Positions 10,386 through 18,910 of a stretch of DNA of 64,000 nucleotides are shown piece by piece. The notes beneath the pieces were generated by a model. The model made no database searches and was not told the origin of the DNA. It saw only the letters and a list, made by a program, of their open reading frames with translations. The position numbers and the translations under genes were made by a program. The stretch's first letter is position 1; each line of letters starts with the position of its first letter. Source of the stretch: Antedon mediterranea (taxonomy: Eukaryota; Echinodermata; Crinoidea; Comatulida; Antedonidae); NCBI RefSeq assembly GCF_964355755.1, contig NC_092676.1:13190288-13254287 (forward strand), given 5' to 3'.

Positions 10386-11300
10386 TTGTGGCCTTCACGT
10401 GCAAACTTGTCACAATCAGCTCGTCAATTAATCAAAGCGTCCTTGTCAACTTCATCTCGTAAGGCTTATTTACGAAGTTGGGAATTACTCAATAGGTGGT
10501 CGGTAGATAAAAGAACTCTACCGCTACTTCCAACCCATCTCTGTAACTTTATTGCATTTTTATTTGAGAAAGGGTACGCTCCAAGCACTATTCATTCTCA
10601 CGTTTCGGCTATTTGTTTCATTCACAAAATTCACAGCTTTCCTGACCCTTCCGATTCTTTTCTGGTTAAGAAAACTCTCCGCGGCATGCATGCTTCGGCA
10701 AATTCAAAAGACACACGCTTGCCTATTACAATTGATATCCTTAGAAAATTAATCAGGGCCCTAGATACTACAGTTACGTCTAGAAAAATGAGAATGCTGT
10801 TGTCAGCATTTTTCTTAGTAGCATTTCAGGGTTTCATGCGAGTGGGCGAATTAGCGGCTCGTTCGGGTATGGAAGCAAAAGTGCTCCAACGCGATGATAT
10901 TACATTCACTTCCACGGGTATGAACTTAACATTACGCCATTCTAAGACTTCTACGGGAAAACCTCCGATCATTGTAAATATTACATCACAAACAAATAAG
11001 GCGTTTTGCCCTGTACACCACCTTCGGGTGTATTTAGATTCCTTCGGTCATACGCACGGTCCTCTATTCCAACACATGAACGGTAAACCAGTGACACCAC
11101 AATTCGTATCATCGTGCATTAAGACAGCAATTTCTTGTATTGGGTTAAACACTAATTTATACAAAGGCCATAGTTTTAGAATAGGAGCGGCTACGCACGC
11201 CGCAGGTCTTGGGCTGTCAGAGCATATAATTCAAAAGATGGGGCGTTGGTCCTCCGATGCCTTTAAAACCTATATACGGATACATTCCTTCAAAATCTAG
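10386..11300 (+). CDS. Tyrosine recombinase (integrase)
   Basis: A 305-codon stretch with the phage-integrase-like fold. The N-terminal part (about 1-110) looks like a SAM-like core-binding domain. The catalytic set, numbered from 10386, is Arg152 in FMRVGEL, Lys187 in RHSKT, His262 and Arg265 in GHSFRIGAA, Trp288 in GRWSS (the usual His/Trp position) and nucleophile Tyr296 in TYIRI. It would insert the circular DNA copy by site-specific strand exchange, explaining the lack of a target duplication. The listed start is a TTG. The frame is open from 10257, overlapping the RT end by 52 bases, and the first in-frame ATG is at 10686, too late for an intact protein. Expression therefore probably needs a -1 shift from RT or splicing; TATTCATAG ending at 10359 is a candidate acceptor. 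The true N-terminus is uncertain, but the C-terminus at TAG is firm. Confidence 0.9.
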   Translation: MWPSRANLSQSARQLIKASLSTSSRKAYLRSWELLNRWSVDKRTLPLLPTHLCNFIAFLFEKGYAPSTIHSHVSAICFIHKIHSFPDPSDSFLVKKTLRGMHASANSKDTRLPITIDILRKLIRALDTTVTSRKMRMLLSAFFLVAFQGFMRVGELAARSGMEAKVLQRDDITFTSTGMNLTLRHSKTSTGKPPIIVNITSQTNKAFCPVHHLRVYLDSFGHTHGPLFQHMNGKPVTPQFVSSCIKTAISCIGLNTNLYKGHSFRIGAATHAAGLGLSEHIIQKMGRWSSDAFKTYIRIHSFKI

Positions 11301-11344
11301 TTTACCACATAAAACACGGCGTTTGGCCGAACATACCGAGCGTA

Positions 11345-11397
11345 TGGCTCTTGATAATGAGTTTGTGGCTCTTGATAATGAGCGTGTGGCTCAAGAG
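11345..11397 (+). repeat. 21-bp tandem repeat downstream of the recombinase
   Basis: TGGCTCTTGATAATGAG begins two consecutive 21-bp units (11345-11365 and 11366-11386), and a partial third starts at 11387. The unit is a multiple of three and the +1 frame is open up to TAA at 11398. It may be a decayed coding tail or a simple slippage repeat. Confidence 0.7.
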
Positions 11398-11742
11398 TAA
11401 GGTCTTTTACATTAAAATAGATGTTTGTAACTTTGGTAGTTAACTAAGTACTGTATTAGTACTGGTATGTTAGATGATACTGTTTCGTTTTAAATTTCCT
11501 TGTCTTTTTTTTTTTCTTTCTTTCTTGGTTTTGTTTGGGTGCTCCCATTTCCAATGGGTTCTGGCCTTTTTGGCACCCACGATTATAAGCATGTATCATT
11601 ATATCATTATATTTTATTTTATATTAATTTAAACTACTGTGTTAACTACAGTTTTGATTTCAATGTTTATGTTTCTATTCGATCAATTATTATTATACAT
11701 GTTTAACCTGTAATTTAAGGGCAGAGAGTGAACCCACATTTC

Positions 11743-11785
11743 GTAGGGAAGATCAATTCTCTCGTAATTTTTATTGCTTCCCTAC
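11743..11785. repeat. 9-bp inverted repeat (stem-loop) in B1
   Basis: GTAGGGAAG (11743-11751) and CTTCCCTAC (11777-11785) are perfect reverse complements around a 25-base loop. The same structure lies in B2 at 12385-12393 and 12419-12427. Located just 5' of the AATAAA, it could form an RNA hairpin near the transcript 3' end. The role is unknown. Confidence 0.6.
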
Positions 11786-11800
11786 TTTGCGTCATTATCA

Positions 11801-11806
11801 AATAAA
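11801..11806 (+). terminator. Possible polyadenylation signal in B1
   Basis: AATAAA lies 501 bases after the recombinase stop, within B1, following the stem-loop. The equivalent B2 copy is at 12443-12448. Either could direct 3' end formation of the element RNA. The local AT-richness limits confidence. Confidence 0.35.
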
Positions 11807-11858
11807 ATGGCATTTGACACTAAACTTGTTTCGTATTTTTGTGAGAGCCAGTTGTCAC

Positions 11859-12151
11859 AAAATAATTTCTTCCGAGTAAAAATACCAAAGGAAGAATCGT
11901 TTGTGTCAATGGGGTTCACTCTATTAGTATAGTTTATCGGTCAGTTTCCCATGACTTTATGTAAACTGTTTGGATGGGATGACCATGAAGCTACCGATTT
12001 ATGATATCCTCAGGGTAGAATGGTATTCAAAGTATGACTGGTAAACTCATTAAATTCTAGGCGTGTGGTTTAATTCTGAAGCACGACATTCGCTTCATAA
12101 CCGTCTCCGGACAAACATCGCATTTATTAAGTTTGCTGTATAAAATAATTT
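11859..12151 (+). repeat. Ngaro split direct repeat A2
   Basis: Internal copy of A1, indistinguishable by eye from 5990-6281. It follows B1 without a gap: the junction reads GTTGTCAC-AAAA-TAATTTC, four A's. It supplies the sequence needed to rebuild the element's left end. Its inverted repeat TTCTTCC/GGAAGAA is at 11867-11896. Confidence 0.93.
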
Positions 12152-12203
12152 CCCGCCTCCACCCCTTACTCCACCGGTGTTATCGTACGGTGTTTTATAA
12201 GTT
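12152..12203 (+). other. Spacer between A2 and B2
   Basis: A 52-bp unique stretch separates A2 from B2. It is richer in C than its surroundings (CCCGCCTCCACCCC at the start). In Ngaro elements this region corresponds to the 3' end unique sequence. I see no motif in it. Confidence 0.6.
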
Positions 12204-12500
12204 TGGCCTTTTTGGCACCCACGATGATAAGCATGTATCATTATATCATTATATTTTATTTTATATTAATTTAAACTACTGTGTTAACTACAGTTTTGAT
12301 TTCAATGTTTATGTTTCTATTCGATCAATTATTATTATACATGTTTAACCTGTAATTTAAGGGCAGAGAGTGAACCCACATTTCGTAGGGAAGATCAATT
12401 CTCTCGTAATTTTTATTGCTTCCCTACTTTGCGTCATTATCAAATAAAATGGCATTTGACACTAAACTTGTTTCGTATTTTTGTGAGAGCCAGTTGTCAC
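12204..12500 (+). repeat. Ngaro split direct repeat B2 (right end)
   Basis: Right terminal repeat, a copy of B1 with one substitution at 12226. It ends GTTGTCAC directly against the satellite A-tract. It carries the second stem-loop (12385-12427) and AATAAA (12443-12448), the more likely 3' end signal because it is nearest the element end. Confidence 0.93.
12443..12448 (+). terminator. Possible polyadenylation signal in B2
   Basis: AATAAA, 52 bases before the right end of the Ngaro element and just after the 12385-12427 stem-loop. Its position suits the 3' end of the genomic RNA. No downstream GU-rich element was confirmed. Confidence 0.35.
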
Positions 12501-12505
12501 AAAAA
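12478..12505. repeat. Inverted repeat at the B end, candidate recombinase site
   Basis: TTTTTGTGA (12478-12486) and TCACAAAAA (12497-12505) are exact reverse complements around a 10-base spacer (GAGCCAGTTG). The right arm straddles the element/target boundary. In B1 the structure is kept with 8-bp arms ending in the A4 junction. A short inverted repeat with a 6-10 bp spacer at the strand-exchange point is what tyrosine recombinases of the phage-integrase family use. The functional assignment is inference. Confidence 0.55.
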
Positions 12506-13900
12506 ATGTTTTGAGAGATGTTTTAGAACAATTTTGTGCATTTAGAAAAAATTTGTTAACATAAAAAGACCAAAGTGTTTAGAATATCTCCAAATCGCAT
12601 TTGGAGACGTTTTAGACCATTTTGTGCATTTCGAAAAAATTTGTTAACATAAAAAGACCAAAGTGTTTAGAATATCTCCAAATCGCATTTGGAGACGTTT
12701 TAGACCATTTTGTGCATTTCGATGAAACTTGGTTACACAAAAACATCAAAGTGCTTAAAATCACATTTAAAACCGTTTTAGAGCGTTTTGAGCATTTCGA
12801 TAAACTTTTCACACAAAAACATCGGAGTGCACAAAATAGCTTCAAATCGCATTTAGAGATGTTTTAGACCATTTTGTGCATTTCGATAAAACTTTTCACA
12901 CAAAAACATCAAATTGCACAAAATAGCTTAATATCGTGTTTGAAATCGTTTTAAACCATTTTGAGCATGTCGATAAAACTTTTCACACAAAAACATCAAA
13001 GTGCACAGAATATCTTCAAATCGCATTTAGAGACGTTTTAGACCATTTTGTGCATTTCGAAAAAATTTGTTAACATAAAAAGACCAAAGTGTTTAGAATA
13101 TCTCCAAATGCGATTTGGAGACGTTTTAGACCATTTTGTGATTTTCGAAAAACTTTTCACACAAAAACATCAAAGTGTAGAAAATTGCTTCAAATCGCAA
13201 AAAAAATGTTTTGAGAGATGTTTTAGAACAATTTTGTGCATTTAGAAAAAATTTGTTAACATAAAAAGACCAAAGTGTTTAGAATATCTCCAAATCGCAT
13301 TTGGAGACGTTTTAGACCATTTTGTGCATTTCGAAAAAATTTGTTAACATAAAAAGACCAAAGTGTTTAGAATATCTCCAAATCGCATTTGGAGACGTTT
13401 TAGACCATTTTGTGCATTTCGATGAAACTTGGTTACACAAAAACATCAAAGTGCTTAAAATCACATTTAAAACCGTTTTAGAGCGTTTTGAGCATTTCGA
13501 TAAACTTTTCACACAAAAACATCAGAGTGCACAAAATAGCTTCAAATCGCATTTAGAGATGTTTTAGACCATTTTGTGCATTTCGATAAAACTTTTCACA
13601 CAAAAACATCAAATTGCACAAAATAGCTTAATATCGTGTTTGAAATCGTTTTAAACCATTTTGAGCATGTCGATAAAACTTTTCACACAAAAACATCAAA
13701 GTGCACAGAATATCTTCAAATCGCATTTAGAGACGTTTTAGACCATTTTGTGCATTTCGAAAAAATTTGTTAACATAAAAAGACCAAAGTGTTTAGAATA
13801 TCTCCAAATCGCATTTGGAGACGTTTTAGACCATTTTGTGCATTTCGATGAAACTTGGTTACACAAAAACATCAAAGTGCTTAAAATCACATTTGAAACC
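12501..13900. repeat. 700-bp tandem duplication within the satellite
   Basis: 12501-13200 recurs from 13201 at a constant offset of 700 (for example TGTTTTGAGAGATG at 12507 and 13207). The copies differ at few bases, such as CGGAGTGC at 12823 against CAGAGTGC at 13523, so the duplication is recent. The match breaks near 13110/13810, where copy 1 passes into the VNIK-to-VIFEK joint. The second copy contains the unoccupied Ngaro site. The right limit is approximate. Confidence 0.85.
13102..13120. repeat. Palindrome CTCCAAAT-GCG-ATTTGGAG with inverted loop
   Basis: Perfect 8-bp arms around a 3-base loop. Every other monomer of this class that I checked has CGC in the loop, while this one has GCG, as if the palindrome had flipped. 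It sits exactly where two monomer classes that are normally separate are joined. Confidence 0.85.
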
Positions 13901-16900
13901 GTTTTAGAGCATTTTGAGCATTTCGATAAAACTTTTCACACAAAAACATCAAAGTGTACAAAATAGCTTCAAATCACATTTAAAACCGTTTTAGACCATT
14001 TTGAGCATTTCGATAAAACTTTTCACACAAAAACATCAAAGTGTACAAAATAGCTTCAAATCGCATTTGGAGACGTTTTAGACCATTTTGTGCATTTCGA
14101 TGAAACTTGGTTACACAAAAACATCAAAGTGCTTAAAATCACATTTGAAACCGTTTTAGAGCATTTTTAGCATTTCGATAATACTTTTCACACAAAAACA
14201 TCAAAGTGTACAAAATAGCTTCAAATCGCATTTGGAAACGTTTTAGACCATTTTGTGCATTTCGATGAAACTTGGTTACACAAAAACATCAAAGTGCTTA
14301 AAATCACATTTGAAACCGTTTTAGACCATTTTGAGCATTTCGATAAAACTTTTCACACAAAAAAATCAAAGTGCACAAAATAGCTTCAAATCGCATTTGG
14401 AGACGTTTTAGACTATTTTGTGCATTTCGAAAAAATTTGTTAACATAAAAAGACCAAAGTGTTTAGAATATCTCCAAATCGCATTTGGAGACGTTTTAAA
14501 CCATTTTGTGCATTTCGATGGAACTTGGTTACACAAAAACATCAAAGTGCTTAAAATCACATTTAAAACCGTTTTAGAGCATTTTGAGCATTTCGATAAA
14601 ACTTTTCACACAAAAACATCAAAGTGTACAAAATAGCTTCAAATCGCATTTAGAGAGGTTTTAGACCATTTTGTGCATTTCGATAAAACTTTTCACACAA
14701 AAACATCAAAGTGTACAAAATAGCTTCAAATCGCATTTGGAGACGTTTTAGACCATTTTGTGCATTTCGATGAAACTTGGTTACACAAAAACATCAAAGT
14801 GCTTAAAATTACATTTGAAAGCGTTTTAGAGCATTTTGAGCATTTCGATAATACTTTTCACACAAAAACATCAAAGTGTACAAAATAGCTTCAAATCGCA
14901 TTTGGAGACGTATTAGACCATTTTGTGCATTTCGATGAAACTTGGTTACACAAAAACATCAAAGTGCTTAAAATCACATTTGAAACCGTTTTAGACCATT
15001 TTGAGCGTTTCGATAAAACTTTTCACACAAAAACATCAAAGTGCACAAAATAGCTTCAAATCGCATTTGGAGACGTTTTAGACTATTTTGTGCATTTCGA
15101 AAAAATTTGTTAACATAAAAAGACCAAAGTGTTTAGAATATCTCCAAATCGCATTTGGAGACGTTTTAAACCATTTTGTGCATTTCGATGGAACTTGGTT
15201 ACACAAAAACATCAAAGTGCTTAAAATCACATTTAAAACCGTTTTAGACCATTTTGTGCATTTCGATGGAACTTGGTTACACAAAAACATCAAAGTGCTT
15301 AAAATCACATTTAAAACCGTTTTAGAGCATTTTGAGCATTTCGATAAAACTTTTCACACAAAAACATCAAAGTGTACAAAATAGCTTCAAATCGCATTTA
15401 GAGAGGTTTTATACCATTTTGTGCATTTCGATAAAACTTTTCACACAAAAACATCAAAGTGTACAAAATAGCTTCAAATCGCATTTAGAGACGTTTTAGA
15501 CCATTTTGTGCATTTTGATAAAACTTTTCACACAAAAACATCAAATTGCACAAAATAGCTTAATATTGTGTTTGAAAACGTTTTAAACCATTTTGAGCAT
15601 GTCGATAAAACTTTTCACACAAAAATATCAAAGTGCCCAGAATATCTTCAAATCGCATTTAGAGACGTTTTAGACCATTTTGTGCATTTCGAAAAAATTT
15701 GTTAACATAAAAAGACCAAAGTGTTTAGATTATCTCCAAATTGCATTTGGAGACGTTTTAGACCATTTTGTGTTTTTCGAAAAAACTTTTCACACAAAAA
15801 CATCAAAGTGTACACAATTCCTTCAAATCGCATTTAGAGAGGTTTTAGACCATTTTGTGCATTTCGATAAAACTTTTCACACAAAAACATCAAAGTGCAC
15901 AGAATATCTTAATACCGTGTCTGAAATCGTTTTAAACCATTTTGAGCATGTTGATAAAACTTTTCACACAAAAACATCAAAGTGCACAGAATATCTTCAA
16001 ATCGCATTTAGAGACGTTTTAGACCATTTTGTGCATTTCGAAAAAATTTGTTAACATAAAAAGACCAAAGTGTTTAGAATATCTCCAAATCGCATTTGGA
16101 GACGTTTTAGACCATTTTGTGCATTTCGATGAAACTTGGTTACACAAAAACATCAAAGTGCTTAAAATCACATTTGAAACCGTTTTAGAGCATTTTGAGC
16201 ATTTCGATAAAACTTTTCACACAAAAACATCAAAGTGTACAAAATAGCTTCAAATCTCATTTAGAGACGTTTTAGACCATTTTGTGCATTTCGAAAAAAT
16301 TTGTTAACATAAAAAGACCAAAGTGTTTAGAATATCTCCAAATCGCATTTGGAGACGTTTTAGACCATTTTGTGCATTTCGATGAAACTTGGTTACACAA
16401 AAACATCAAAGTGCTTAAAATCACATTTGAAACCGTTTTAGAGCATTTTTAGCATTTCGATAATACTTTTCACACAAAAACATCAAAGTGTACAAAATAG
16501 CTTCAAATCGCATTTGGAGACGTTTTAGACCATTTTGTGCATTTCGATGAAACTTGGTTACACAAAAACATGACAGTGCTTAAAATCACATTTGAAACCG
16601 TTTTAGACCATTTTGAGCATTTCGATAAAACTTTTCACACAAAAAAATCAAAGTGCACAAAATAGCTTCAAATCGCATTTGGAGACGTTTTAGACTATTT
16701 TGTGCATTTTGAAAAAATTTGTTAACATAAAAAGACCAAAGTGTTTAGAATATCTCTAAATCGCATTTGGAGACGTTTTAAACCATTTTGTGCATTTCGA
16801 TGGAACTTGGTTACACAAAAACATCAAAGTGCTTAAAATCACATTTAAAACCGTTTTAGAGCATTTTGAGCATTTCGATAAAACTTTTCACACAAAAACA

Positions 16901-18910
16901 TCAAATTGCACAAAATAGCTTAATACCGTGTTTGAAATCGTTTTAAACCATTTTGAGCATGTCGATAAAACTTTACACAAAAAAACATCAAAGTGCACAG
17001 AATAGCTTCAAATCGCATTTGGAGACGTTTTAAACCATTTTGTGCATTTCGATAAAACTTTTCACATAAAAACAACAAAGTGTACAAAATAGCTTCAAAT
17101 CGCATTTAGAGACGTTTTAGACCATTTTGGGCATTTCGATGAAACTTGGTTACACAAATACATAAAAATGCTTAAAATCACATTTCAAACCGTTTTAGAG
17201 CATTTTGAGCATTTCGATAAAACTTTTCACACAAAAACATCAAAGTGCACAAAATAGCTTCAAATCGCATTTAGAGATGTTTTAGACCATTTTGTGCAAT
17301 TCGATAAAACTTTTCACACAAAAACATCAAATTGCACAAAATAGCTTAATATCGTGTTTGAAAACGTTTTAGACCATTTTGAGCATGTCGATAAAACTTT
17401 TCACACAAAAACATAAAAGTGAACAGAATAGCTTCAAATTGCATTTGGAGACGTTTTAGAGCATTTTGTGCATTTCGATAAAATGTGTTAACATAAAAAG
17501 ACCAAAGTGTTTAGAATATCTTCAAATCACATTTGGAGACGTTTTAGACCATTTTTTGCATTTCGATGAAACTTGGTTACACAAAAACATCAAAGTGCTT
17601 AAAATCACATTTAAAACCGTTTTAGAGCATTTTGAGCATTTCGATAAAACTTTTCACACAAAAACATCAAAGTGTACAAAATAGCTTCAAATCGCATTTA
17701 GAGAGGTTTTAGACCATTTTGTGCATTTCGATAAAACTTTTCACACAAAAACATCAAAGTGTACAAAATAACTTCAAATCGTATTTAGAGACGTTTTAGA
17801 CCATTTTGTGCATTTTGATAAAACTTTTCACACAAAAACATCAAATTGCACAAAATAGCTTAATATCGTGTTTGAAAACGTTTTAAACCATTTTGAGCAT
17901 GTCGATAAAACTTTTCACACAAAAATATCAAAGTGCACAGAATATCTTCAAATCGCATTTAGAGACGTTTTAGACCATTTTGTGCATTTCGAAAAAATTT
18001 GTTAACATAAAAAGACCAAAGTGTTTAGAATATCTCCAAATCGCATTTGGAGACGTTTTAGACCATTTTGTGTTTTTCGAAAAAACTTTCACACAAAAAC
18101 ATCAAAGTGTAGAAAATTGCTTCAAATCGCATTTAGAGATGTTTTAGACCATTTTGTGCATTTCGAAAAAATGTGTTAACATAAAAAGACCAAATTGTTT
18201 AGAATATCTCCAAATCGCATTTGGAGACGTTTTAGACCATTTTGTGCATTTCGATGACACTTGGTTACACAAAAACATCAAAGTGCTTAAAATCACATTT
18301 AAAACCGTTTTAGAGCGTTTTGAGCATTTCGATAAACTTTTCAAACAAAAACATCAAAGTGTACAAAATAGCTTCAAATCGTATTTGGAGACGTTTTAGA
18401 CCATTTTGTGCGTTTCGATGAATCTTGGTTACACAAAAACATCAAAGTGCTTAAAATCACATTTAAAACCGTTTTAGTGCATTTTGAGCATTTCGATAAA
18501 ACTTTTCACACAAAAACATCAAATTGCACAAAATAGCTTAATATCGTGTTTGAAAACGTTTTAGACCATTTTGAGCATGTCGATAAAACTTTTCACACAA
18601 AAACATAAAAGTGAACAGAATAGCTTCAAATTGCATTTGGAGACGTTTTAGAGCATTTTGTGCATTTCTATAAAATGTGTTAACATAAAAAGACCAAAGT
18701 GTTTAGAATATCTTCAAATCACATTTGGAGACGTTTTAGACCATTTTTTGCATTTCGATGAAACTTGGTTACACAAAAACATCAAAGTGCTTAAAATCAC
18801 ATTTAAAAGCGTTTTAGAGCATTTTGAGCATGTCGATAAAACTTTTCACACAAAAATATCAAAGTGCACAGAATATCTTCAAATCGCATTTAGAGACGTT
18901 TTAGACCATT

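Larger units (their letters stand above)
11562..11858 (+). repeat. Ngaro split direct repeat B1
   Basis: 297 bp, from TGGCCTTTTTGGCACCC to GTTGTCAC. It repeats at 12204-12500 with constant offset 642 and one difference that I can see (T at 11584, G at 12226). It is joined directly to A2, which mimics the circle junction of the right and left ends. It contains a 9-bp inverted repeat (GTAGGGAAG 11743-11751, CTTCCCTAC 11777-11785) and an AATAAA at 11801. Short ORFs in B1 and B2 are reading-frame accidents. Confidence 0.93.
5990..12500 (+). mobile_element. Full-length Ngaro-type tyrosine-recombinase retrotransposon
   Basis: The unit is about 6.5 kb and is non-satellite throughout. It has split direct repeats in the order A1, ORFs, B1, A2, B2, the layout known for Ngaro elements of the DIRS order. 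DIRS1-type inverted terminal repeats are absent. The ORFs encode an SGNH hydrolase, Gag, RT-RNase H and a tyrosine recombinase. No DNA methyltransferase domain was seen, which again fits Ngaro rather than DIRS or PAT. The flanks are satellite CGC-A5 on the left and A6-TGTTTTGAG on the right. Unoccupied copies read CGC-A8-TGTTTTGAG, so the insertion added no target duplication beyond ambiguity in the A-tract. ORFs are uninterrupted and the repeats nearly identical, so the copy looks young and possibly competent. The exact ends are uncertain by about 3 bases because of the A-run. Confidence 0.93.

Noticed and set aside
9900-11300. Possible DNA methyltransferase domain, as in DIRS and PAT elements
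   Set aside because: Sequence between RNase H and the recombinase is too short, and no methyltransferase motif was seen, which fits Ngaro instead.
11500-11706. 68-codon ORF in B1 and its twin at 12133-12348
   Set aside because: They lie in the non-coding B repeats of the Ngaro element, are low-complexity AT-rich frames, and start in unrelated sequence upstream.
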